From Nitrospirota bacterium (lineage in GTDB: Bacteria > Nitrospirota > Nitrospiria > Nitrospirales > Nitrospiraceae): DNA of 6,339 nt. The stretch spans positions 1-6,339 of the forward strand of contig JACRLS010000308.1 of NCBI GenBank assembly GCA_016235225.1, given 5' to 3'. How positions within the stretch are numbered: position 1 is the stretch's first letter; each line of letters begins with the position of its first letter. Position numbers and translations under genes: made by a program. Shown here piece after piece: positions 1-5,287 of this stretch. The notes below the pieces were generated by a model. It saw only the letters and a list, made by a program, of their open reading frames with translations, had not been told where the DNA came from and searched no databases.

Positions 1-13
1 CGTTCAGACCCAT
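1..13 (-). CDS. Start of an unidentified gene, cut by the window edge
   Basis: An ATG at 13-11 on the minus strand opens a frame reading Met-Gly-Leu-Asn before the window ends. A purine-rich ribosome binding site (AGAAGGGGG, about 18-26) lies at normal spacing upstream. As with cheW, the sequence directly upstream of the binding site is a copy of the 'tcgttgttcgtc' repeat, so the arrangement matches the other gene starts of this cluster. It would be the next gene after cheW on the same strand, plausibly another chemosensory gene, but four codons cannot identify it. Confidence 0.5.
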
Positions 14-27
14 GATTTCCCCCTTCT

Positions 28-50
28 TTCGTTGCTCGTCTCTCGTCGCT
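28..50. repeat. Copy of the tcgttgttcgtc spacer repeat
   Basis: These 23 bases match 710-732 at 21 of 23 positions. Both copies sit immediately upstream (minus strand) of a ribosome binding site, here that of the gene starting at 13 and there that of cheW. The repeat is simple in sequence, built from variants of a tcgt-rich short motif. Its function is unknown. Confidence 0.7.
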
Positions 51-184
51 GGGGACTGTCCCCCTTCCCCGCGCTTCGCGTGGGGACTGTCCCCTTGAGT
101 CCGGACGGGGACAGGCACCGCCGTCCATCGAGTGCCTCAGGACCCCGAGCAAGGTCGAGGGGCAGACGGCGGAGCCAGTCCCCG
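51..184. repeat. REP-like palindromic repeat cluster (GGGGACTGTCCCC family)
   Basis: Two copies of the near-palindrome GGGGACTGTCCCC (51-63 and 82-94) are followed by tccggacgggg and GGGGACAGGCACCG (107-120). A related end, GGAGCCAGTCCCCG, lies at 171-184. The 19 bases at 51-69 recur exactly, on the opposite strand, inside cheA at 2767-2785, and the 171-184 end recurs exactly at 2748-2761. The cluster fills the spacer between the cheW stop and the next gene. Palindromes of this kind resemble REP elements mobilised by RAYT-type Y1 transposases, but no transposase is in the window, so that link is inference. As RNA they would form hairpins between cistrons. Confidence 0.75.
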
Positions 185-191
185 TCACGCT

Positions 192-698
192 TCACGCGCC
201 GGCCGCCGCCGCCTGGGCCAGCTCGCCGTCCGAGAGCACCCGGTCGATATCCAGGAGCGTGATGAGCTTGTCGCCCGATTTGGCCATGCTGTGAATAAAA
301 CTCGTATCGACCTTGGCCCCGAAGTTCGGCGGCGGCTGGATCTCCTTCGCGGCGATGTTCAGCACGTCCGACACCGCATCCACGACAATGCCCATGACGC
401 GGTCCCGGACCACAACGACCACGATCACGGTGAACATGGTCGTGTCCACCTTCTCCATCCCGAACTTGGTCCTGAGATCTACGATCGGCACGATGGTCCC
501 CCGCAGGTTCAAGACCCCCTTGATGAAAGCCGGCGTGCTGGGAATCCGCGTCACCGCCGTGTAGCCCTTGATCTCCTGCACCCGGAGAATGTCCACGCCG
601 TAATGCTCCTCGCCCAGGATGAAGGTCAGGTACTGGCTGCCGTCCGTGGCAAGGCCGATCTGCTGGTCCAATTCGCTCGCTAGCGTCTCCGTTGCCAT
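192..698 (-). CDS. cheW: Chemotaxis coupling protein CheW
   Basis: The 168-residue cytoplasmic adaptor links chemoreceptors to the CheA kinase in signalling arrays. Nearly the whole protein after about residue 20 is one CheW/SH3-like domain. It begins with the beta strand QYLTFILGEEHYGVDI (22-37), followed by the conserved core GVLNLRGTIVPIVDLR (61-76), whose Arg66 lies in the receptor and kinase contact strand. A second subdomain strand holds VDAVSDVLNI (106-115). Length fits the family. The ATG at 698 is supported by a GGGAG ribosome binding site about 8 bases upstream. The C-terminal tail is Ala-rich and probably disordered. It follows cheA on the same strand, but a 247-base repeat-filled spacer separates them, so tight translational coupling is unlikely. 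A CheV identity is excluded because no receiver domain follows. Confidence 0.95.
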   Translation of the reverse strand: MATETLASELDQQIGLATDGSQYLTFILGEEHYGVDILRVQEIKGYTAVTRIPSTPAFIKGVLNLRGTIVPIVDLRTKFGMEKVDTTMFTVIVVVVVRDRVMGIVVDAVSDVLNIAAKEIQPPPNFGAKVDTSFIHSMAKSGDKLITLLDIDRVLSDGELAQAAAAGA

Positions 699-709
699 CG
701 TGTTCTCCC

Positions 710-803
710 TTCGTTGTTCGTCCCTCGTCGCTCGTATCTCGCGTCGTTGTGTCGCTTGAGTCGTTGCGTCGCTTGAGTCGTTGCGTCATCGCGACAGACG
801 CAA
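710..803. repeat. tcgt/gtcgcttgag spacer repeat with a 17-bp tandem duplication
   Basis: Upstream of cheW the sequence is built of short tcgt- and gtcg-rich variants. The unit gtcgcttgagtcgttgc occurs twice in perfect tandem (751-767 and 768-784). Bases 732-770 match 4924-4962 exactly over 39 bases; the 4924 copy has only one 17-base unit, after which the match resumes (788-796 equals 4963-4971). The tail tcgcgacagacgcaa (789-803) recurs inverted inside cheA at 2424-2438. No coding role is supported. Confidence 0.8.
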
Positions 804-826
804 TCGACGCGCCCACACAATCGTCC

Positions 827-903
827 AGGGGTCAGGTCCCCTTCTCGCGCGTCCGCGCGCGGGACCTGCCCCCCTTTCCCCTTCCGGACGGGGTCAGACA
901 CCG
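827..903. repeat. REP-like element, GGGGTCAGGTCCCC subfamily
   Basis: This segment has the same layout as 51-120 with related sequence: GGGGTCAGGTCCCC, a GC-rich centre (tctcgcgcgtccgcgcgc), an inverted partner (gggacctgcccccc), then tccggacgggg and tcagacaccgc where the other copy has acaggcaccgc. A 13-base piece, aggggtcaggtcc (827-839), recurs inverted at 5773-5785. It sits in the spacer between the cheA stop and cheW start. Confidence 0.7.
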
Positions 904-930
904 CGCGGCGCAAGAAGGGTGTCAGACCCC
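890..930. repeat. Perfect 13-bp inverted repeat after cheA
   Basis: GGGGTCAGACACC (890-902) and its exact complement GGTGTCAGACCCC (918-930) flank a 15-base loop, just 15 bases past the cheA stop. In the minus-strand transcript it would form a stable hairpin. No T run follows, so a classical intrinsic terminator is not supported. An intercistronic hairpin that protects cheA RNA or lowers cheW output relative to cheA is an inference. The left arm is also the right end of the REP-like element at 827-903. Confidence 0.75.
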
Positions 931-945
931 ACGCCTCGTTCCGCG

Positions 946-3204
946 TTACGCCGCCACAGCGGCGCCGTGCCTCGCCAGCTCGATCAACCCCCGCACGTCC
1001 AGGATGAAGGCGACGGCGCCGTCGCCCAGGATCGTGGCCCCCGCCAGGCCCGCCACTTTCTGAAAGTTCTTCTCCAGGCTCTTGATGACGACTTGTTGTT
1101 GGCCCAGCAATTCGTCCACCATCACCGCCACCCGCTCGCCTTCGGTCTCCAGAATCACCAGAATCGCCTGGGCCGGATCGGTGATATCCGGCTTCACGCC
1201 GAAGACCTCGGCCAGACGCATCACCGGGAGGTAGGCGCCGCGCACGTTCAGCACCTCCCCCCGCCCGACGACGGTCTTGACGGAGGCCGGCTTGGGCTGA
1301 ATGGATTCGATCACGGAGAGGAGCGGCACGATGTAGGTTTCGGGGCCGACGCGCACGGTCAGGCCGTCGATGATCGCCAGGGTCAGCGGCAGCTTGAGCG
1401 TGAAGGTCGTGCCCTTGCCGGCCTCGGTCCTGATGCTGACCGTTCCGCCCAAGGCTTCGATGTTCCGCTTGACCACATCCATGCCGACGCCGCGGCCCGA
1501 GACGTCCGTGACCTTGTCGGCGGTCGAGAAGCCAGGCCGGAAGATCAGCGGCCAGATCTGCTCATCCGTCAGTTTGTCCGTGTCGCTGATCAGGCCCTGC
1601 TGGAGCGCCTTGGCCAGGATCTTGTCGCGGTTGAGGCCGCGCCCGTCATCCGCCACCGTAATGCAGATGCTGCCGCCTTCATGGAACGCGTGCAGCGTGA
1701 TCGCGCCCTGCTCCGGCTTGCCGGACGCCGCCCGCTCGTCCGGGGGTTCGAGCCCGTGATCCGCCGAATTTCTGACCAGATGCGTCAGTGGATCACCGAT
1801 GGACTCGATCACGGTCTTGTCCAGCTCGGTGTCCTCGCCGGACATGACCAATTGGATCTGTTTGCCGTTTTTGGTCGCCAAATCCCGGACCAGGCGCGGG
1901 AAGCGGTTGAAGGCCGTGCCGATGGGCAGCATCCGGACCGCCATGACCCGCTCTTGGATCTCGCGGGTGTTGCGCTCGAGCTGGGCGAGGCGCTCCGACA
2001 GCACAGGGAGCTTGTCCATGTCGAAGCGGGCGCCCAAGTCGCTCAACATGGATTGGGTGATGACCAGCTCGCCGACCAGATTGATCAGTTTGTCGATCTT
2101 CTCCGTATCCACCCGGATCGACGCGCTCTCGGCCTTCTTGGCCGGAGCGGCCTGCGCCAGCTTCTGCTGCTTGTCCAGCGCCTGGGCAATTTGTTGGGGC
2201 GTGGCGGCCTGCTGCTCCACCAGAATCTCGCCCAGCCGCTTTTGCTGCGAGAGGGCCTGGCGCAGCACGTCCGGGGAAATGGCCCCTTCTTCCAGCAGGA
2301 TTTCGCCGATAAGCTTGTGGGCTTCGCCCTCTGAACGATGAGCGCTGAACGCTGAACGCCGAACCGAAGGGTCGGTGTTCCGTGGTTCTCGTTCATCATG
2401 AACGTCGCGCGTCTCTGCGTCCGTTGCGTCTGTCGCGACGACACCATGACGCCGCACGCCACGACGCGGGGACGCTTCACGGTCTTCTGTGATCGTCAGC
2501 TCGCTGTCGTCGCAGACGAACAGAAACACATCTTCCACGTCATCCCTGGAGTGCTCGGTCTCAAGCGTGAACGACAGGGACAGAGCGCGCCCGTCGGCAT
2601 CCAAAGCTTCAAGAGTCGGCAGGTGATCCAGGTCCACGGCGGACGTGAGCTCGCCGAGGCTTCGGAGTTCGCGCACGATCTGGCTCGGATGCAGCCCTCG
2701 CGCAAAGACCGCCGGGTCCGGCGCCCAATGAATCGCGTATCGGCGAGCGGGGACTGGCTCCGGCGCGGGAAGGGGGACAGTCCCCGGTTGGGACAGTCCC
2801 CGCGCCGGTGCCTGTCCCCGTATACCGCACGCCGCCAGGCGCTCGCGCAACGGGCCCACGATGGCCTCATCCGGCGCCGCATCCGTCCTGGCCGCCTCCA
2901 GGAGCCCTTTGAGCCCATCGGTCGCCTCCAGCAAGAGATCAATCAGCGGCTTCGTCACGTCCATTTGGCCGTTGCGCAGGGCATCCAGGATGTTCTCCAT
3001 CTTGTGGGTAAACTCGCCGACCGCCGTAAACCCGAACATGCCGGCGTTGCCTTTGATGGAATGGGCGGCGCGGAAGATGCGGTTGAGCAGGTCAAGATCG
3101 CTCGGTTGCTGCTCGAGCTGCAGCAGCCCCTCTTCCATGGTCGCCACGTGCTCGGCGCTTTCCTCGAAAAACGCGGTCTGAAATTTCGATAGATCGACGC
3201 TCAT
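946..3204 (-). CDS. cheA: Chemotaxis histidine kinase CheA
   Basis: The 752-residue cytoplasmic kinase autophosphorylates and donates phosphate to CheY. Visible order: Hpt/P1 domain at about 1-126 with phospho-accepting His48 in FRAAHSIKGN; a linker at 129-153 encoded by REP-like repeat; a middle domain at about 155-241 (RYAIHWAPDP, VFLFVCDDSE) in the place of the P2 response-regulator docking region; a second repeat-encoded linker at about 256-292; two tandem LGEIL-type repeats (299-323 and 324-348); P3 dimerisation helices from about 366; the P4 ATPase with N-box HLVRNSADHG (475-484), DDGRGL (519-524), FRPGFST (555-561) and GRGVGMDVV (570-578); and a CheW-like P5 at about 612-745. All catalytic motifs are intact, so it should be active. 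ATG at 3204 has a GAGGG ribosome binding site. It lies between cheY and cheW on one strand. Length is normal to slightly long for CheA. Confidence 0.97.
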   Translation of the reverse strand: MSVDLSKFQTAFFEESAEHVATMEEGLLQLEQQPSDLDLLNRIFRAAHSIKGNAGMFGFTAVGEFTHKMENILDALRNGQMDVTKPLIDLLLEATDGLKGLLEAARTDAAPDEAIVGPLRERLAACGIRGQAPARGLSQPGTVPLPAPEPVPARRYAIHWAPDPAVFARGLHPSQIVRELRSLGELTSAVDLDHLPTLEALDADGRALSLSFTLETEHSRDDVEDVFLFVCDDSELTITEDREASPRRGVRRHGVVATDATDAETRDVHDEREPRNTDPSVRRSAFSAHRSEGEAHKLIGEILLEEGAISPDVLRQALSQQKRLGEILVEQQAATPQQIAQALDKQQKLAQAAPAKKAESASIRVDTEKIDKLINLVGELVITQSMLSDLGARFDMDKLPVLSERLAQLERNTREIQERVMAVRMLPIGTAFNRFPRLVRDLATKNGKQIQLVMSGEDTELDKTVIESIGDPLTHLVRNSADHGLEPPDERAASGKPEQGAITLHAFHEGGSICITVADDGRGLNRDKILAKALQQGLISDTDKLTDEQIWPLIFRPGFSTADKVTDVSGRGVGMDVVKRNIEALGGTVSIRTEAGKGTTFTLKLPLTLAIIDGLTVRVGPETYIVPLLSVIESIQPKPASVKTVVGRGEVLNVRGAYLPVMRLAEVFGVKPDITDPAQAILVILETEGERVAVMVDELLGQQQVVIKSLEKNFQKVAGLAGATILGDGAVAFILDVRGLIELARHGAAVAA
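2331..2440. repeat. Spacer-type repeats inside the cheA coding sequence
   Basis: The stretch 2331-2350 (ctgaacgatgagcgctgaac) is the complement, with three differences in 20, of the intergenic sequence at 3721-3740, and gctgaacg is repeated beside it. The stretch 2424-2438 is the exact complement of intergenic 789-803. The segment encodes about residues 256-292 of CheA, a charged low-complexity linker (VVATDATDAE, RRSAFSAHRS) between the middle domain and the LGEIL repeats. The reading frame stays open throughout. Confidence 0.6.
2748..2820. repeat. REP-like element inside the cheA coding sequence
   Basis: On the minus strand this reads GGGGACAGGCACCG, gcgcggggactgtccc, GGGGACTGTCCCC (2773-2785) and GGAGCCAGTCCCCG (2748-2761). 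All these pieces occur in the intergenic cluster at 51-184, including exact matches of 19 bases (2767-2785 with 51-69) and 14 bases (2748-2761 with 171-184). It encodes residues 129-153 of CheA, a Pro/Ala-rich stretch between the Hpt and middle domains, without breaking the frame. Confidence 0.8.
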
Positions 3205-3231
3205 CGTTTCCCTCGCAGGCTAGAGGCAATG

Positions 3232-3284
3232 GGCTATAGGCTATGGGACGGAACCCTATCGCCTATAGCCTCTCGCCCATAGCC
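3232..3284. repeat. ggctatagg inverted repeat between cheY and cheA
   Basis: ggctataggc (3232-3241) pairs exactly with gcctatagcc (3261-3270), and ggctatggg (3239-3247) pairs with cccatagcc (3276-3284). The 83-base spacer is nearly all this repeat, made of variants of ggctatagg in both orientations. It could form a hairpin in the cheY-cheA transcript. No T run indicates a terminator. Confidence 0.75.
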
Positions 3285-3287
3285 TTC

Positions 3288-3656
3288 TTACGGCATGACT
3301 TTCGCGATGACTTTCAGCATCTGCTCCGGGTTGAACGGCTTCACGATCCAGCCGGTCGCGCCGGCCGCTTGACCTTCCTTCTTTTTGCTCTCATCGGATT
3401 CCGTGGTCAGCATCAGCACCGGCGTGAATTTGAACGTCGGCATGGCCCGCACGGCCTTGATGAACGTGATGCCGTCCATCTTGGGCATGTTGAGGTCCGT
3501 GATCACCAGATTCGGCTTGGCCCCGGCATTCAGCTTGCCGACCGCCTCCTGGCCGTCCCCGGCTTCGACCACTTCGAAGCCCGCGCTGGTGAGGGTGAAA
3601 CTGACCATCTGCCGCATGGTGGCGGAATCATCCACCACTAAAATCTGCTTGCCCAT
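3288..3656 (-). CDS. cheY: Response regulator CheY
   Basis: The 122-residue protein is a lone receiver domain, phosphorylated by CheA, that carries the signal to an effector (flagellar switch or other motor; not visible here). The acidic pair Asp9-Asp10 (VVDDS), phosphorylated Asp54 in VITDLNMPKMDG, the switch Thr84 in LMLTTES and Lys106 in VKPF are all in place, and no output domain follows. Length is typical for CheY. The ATG at 3656 is chosen over upstream in-frame starts because GGAGGT stands just before it and homology begins at MGKQILVVDD; the 19 codons upstream encode repeat-derived sequence. It lies between the receptor-like gene and cheA on the same strand. Confidence 0.95.
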   Translation of the reverse strand: MGKQILVVDDSATMRQMVSFTLTSAGFEVVEAGDGQEAVGKLNAGAKPNLVITDLNMPKMDGITFIKAVRAMPTFKFTPVLMLTTESDESKKKEGQAAGATGWIVKPFNPEQMLKVIAKVMP

Positions 3657-3674
3657 ATCGACCTCCGAAAGGAT

Positions 3675-3738
3675 GAACGATGAACGCGGAACGATGAATT
3701 GTCGGAATCGCATATCTGCCGTTCAGCATTCATCGTTC
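3675..3738. repeat. gaacgatgaat inverted repeat between the receptor-like gene and cheY
   Basis: gaacgatgaa (3675-3684) and gaacgatgaat (3689-3699) are direct copies; the second has an exact 11-base inverted partner, attcatcgttc (3728-3738), across a 28-base loop. The family also appears inside cheA at 2331-2350. It makes up most of the 94-base spacer upstream of cheY and stops just short of its ribosome binding site. Confidence 0.7.
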
Positions 3739-3750
3739 TGCCTTGCGCAT

Positions 3751-4890
3751 TTAAAAGAGCGTCACGTTGTCCTCCGACGCTCCGACGGTCGCCACCGCCG
3801 CAGGGCCGTCTCCGTTGCGGGCCGCCCGCATGATGGCCCGCTCCGCTTCCATGGTGTAACTCTTCTCCAGACTCCGCAGCTTCTGCAGCGCGTCACGGAT
3901 TTGGGTCGTCCCTTCCCCCTTGCCCGCCATCAAGTCGGCCATCTGCTCGTGCAACTTGAGAAGCGGGTCGTTGACGTGCTCGATCTTCTGCCGCGTGATG
4001 TCCTGGAACTGCATGGACATCACGACCTGCGCCACGTCGGCCGCCAGCTCTTCGGCCTGGCTGTTGGCCTCCTTCACGCTGGACCGCAACTCGGCGTTGG
4101 TTTCGATCATCTCGCGGGTCATCGCGTTCACTCGCTCGGTCGCCAGAAACGTGCCGCTCATGTCCATCGTCAGCACGCTGTCCAGCTTCTTCATGGCCCG
4201 GTCGGCGCTGTCCCTGACGCCGCTCACCAGCTTCTTGATGTTCGTCGCCGCGCTGCCCGACCGGTTCGCCAGCTTGGACACCTCGTCCGCCACCACCGCG
4301 AACCCCCGCCCGTGTTCCCCCGCTCGCGCCGCCTCGATCGCCGCATTGAGCGCCAGCAGCCGCGTCTGGTCGGCGATGAACTCCACCTCCGACAGGCTCC
4401 CGAAGATGGCGTCGGCGTTGACGCTCACCTCGCGCATCGCCGCCACCACGTCGCGGGTCACCTCGGACGTGGTCGCCACATCCTGCAGGAACTTGCTCAG
4501 CGTCTGCTCGGTCTCGGTGAGAATGGTCTCCACGGTCCCCCCCCCGCGGGTCTCGCCGCCTCCCTCCCTGCTCAGCAGCTTGGCCTGCTCCTGCGCCTGT
4601 TCCTGCGCCCGCTGCGAAATCCGTTGAAACCGCCCGCAGAGTTCCAGTGCCGCCGCTTCGGTCTGGGCGACGACCGCCTTGAGTTGCTCGACCAGGACCG
4701 GCAGCACCGGCGCGGCGCAGCCGGCAAGTTCCGTCCAGGCGTCGCAACAGGCGGTGAGCTTCGCGTGCTCGGCCTCAGCCGCCGTCGTCGCCGCCGCCAG
4801 GCGGGCTTGCCACCGCCGTTGCGTCCAGAGGAAGGTCACGGCGCAGACTGCGCTCATTCCCCCGAGAACCCACCACCACTCCACAGTCAT
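3751..4890 (-). CDS. Chemoreceptor-like protein (MCP signalling domain, no ligand-binding domain)
   Basis: The 379-residue protein should drive CheA/CheW arrays. A single hydrophobic anchor at about 5-23 (WWWVLGGMSAVCAVTF) is followed by a predicted cytoplasmic helical region. The conserved kinase-contacting hairpin lies at about 170-222, with FIADQTRLLALNAAIEAARAG (171-191) followed by GRGFAVVADEVSKLA. There is no second membrane segment, no periplasmic loop, and no recognisable HAMP, PAS or GAF domain. After the hairpin come SMQFQDITRQKIEHV (292-306) and a tail ending EDNVTLF. There is no NWETF-type pentapeptide for CheR. The ATG at 4890 has a strong GAGGGGGAGGG binding site; the 28 in-frame codons upstream are encoded by repeat and are rejected. 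Input is probably cytoplasmic or via a partner; a degenerate pilus-type receptor is an alternative. Confidence 0.9.
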   Translation of the reverse strand: MTVEWWWVLGGMSAVCAVTFLWTQRRWQARLAAATTAAEAEHAKLTACCDAWTELAGCAAPVLPVLVEQLKAVVAQTEAAALELCGRFQRISQRAQEQAQEQAKLLSREGGGETRGGGTVETILTETEQTLSKFLQDVATTSEVTRDVVAAMREVSVNADAIFGSLSEVEFIADQTRLLALNAAIEAARAGEHGRGFAVVADEVSKLANRSGSAATNIKKLVSGVRDSADRAMKKLDSVLTMDMSGTFLATERVNAMTREMIETNAELRSSVKEANSQAEELAADVAQVVMSMQFQDITRQKIEHVNDPLLKLHEQMADLMAGKGEGTTQIRDALQKLRSLEKSYTMEAERAIMRAARNGDGPAAVATVGASEDNVTLF

Positions 4891-4910
4891 GCCGTCCCTC
4901 CCCCTCAGCG

Positions 4911-4974
4911 CGTCGTTCGTCGTTCGTATCTCGCGTCGTTGTGTCGCTTGAGTCGTTGCGTCATCGCGACACAC
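4911..4974. repeat. Third copy of the tcgt/gtcgcttgag spacer repeat
   Basis: Bases 4924-4962 match 732-770 exactly, and 4963-4971 match 788-796, with one 17-base unit fewer. It fills the spacer between the small membrane protein and the receptor-like gene. The TGA stop of the small protein (4963-4961) lies inside it, so its last few residues (RVSR) are encoded by repeat. Confidence 0.8.
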
Positions 4975-5185
4975 GGGAATGTTCCGATTGCGCCTTCAGC
5001 TTGCAGGACTGTTTTTTGCCCGCTAAGGCGAGCTGAGCCTTCTGCTCAACCCTGTCTGTCGGTCCCTTTATCGGCGGGCGGACGACAAACTTGACCGGCT
5101 GCGCCCATGCCGCTCGCGTCAAAACAAACGCCGCCGTTCCGGCGCCCAACATTCCCGCGATCATCCACCACACACTGATGTTCAT
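4961..5185 (-). CDS. Small single-pass membrane protein of unknown function
   Basis: I do not recognise a family. The 74-residue product has one hydrophobic segment at about 5-27 (VWWMIAGMLGAGTAAFVLT) followed by AWAQ and a basic, hydrophilic tail rich in Lys and Arg. The segment could be an anchor or an uncleaved signal. ATG at 5185 is chosen because AGAGAGGAC lies about 12 bases upstream and a hydrophobic N-terminus starts there; the frame is open further upstream to 5431 but that part runs into the divergent gene and looks unlike protein. It is the first gene of the minus-strand cluster, 70 bases before the receptor-like gene, and its N-terminus resembles that protein's anchor (8 of 28 identical, including both Trp6-Trp7 and Gly11-Met12). 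Confidence 0.6.
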   Translation of the reverse strand: MNISVWWMIAGMLGAGTAAFVLTRAAWAQPVKFVVRPPIKGPTDRVEQKAQLALAGKKQSCKLKAQSEHSRVSR

Positions 5186-5287
5186 ACGATTCTTGTCCTC
5201 TCTCTGAGTGTTCCGACGTGCCCCTTTGGCCCCAAAGCGGCGGCGTGGCCTCATATCTGCCATATAGATTCCGGATTCTGGGGCGAG
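5186..5287. promoter_or_regulatory. Divergent intergenic region, likely promoters for both directions
   Basis: The only divergent gap in the window must hold the start of the minus-strand cluster unless transcription enters elsewhere, and probably also that of the LuxR-type gene. A 6-bp palindrome, ctttggccccaaag (5224-5237), is a possible operator. An AT-rich patch at 5252-5270 (catatct, tatagat) could supply a -10 element in either direction, but no convincing -35, sigma-54 or sigma-28 sequence is seen. Confidence 0.3.

Noticed and set aside
51..120. CRISPR-like repeats
   Set aside because: The repeats are short palindromes at irregular spacing without unique spacers of constant length, and no cas gene is present.
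890..930. Rho-independent terminator after cheA
   Set aside because: The hairpin is strong but no T tract follows on the minus strand, and cheW continues in the same direction.
2305..2312. GCCGATAA, a flagellar sigma-28 -10 sequence, on the plus strand
   Set aside because: It lies inside cheA in antisense orientation and has no TAAA element at the required spacing.
781..2334. Long open frame on the plus strand opposite cheA
   Set aside because: The minus-strand frame encodes intact CheA motifs. The antisense product is His/Arg/Gln-rich with no recognisable domain, as expected of a GC-rich shadow.
4891..4974. N-terminal extension of the receptor-like protein to 4974
   Set aside because: These codons are encoded by a spacer repeat and precede a strong ribosome binding site at the ATG 4890.
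3385..5094. Long open frame on the plus strand opposite cheY and the receptor-like gene
   Set aside because: It spans two clear minus-strand genes and their repeat-filled spacer, has no domain, and is explained by GC-rich codon use.
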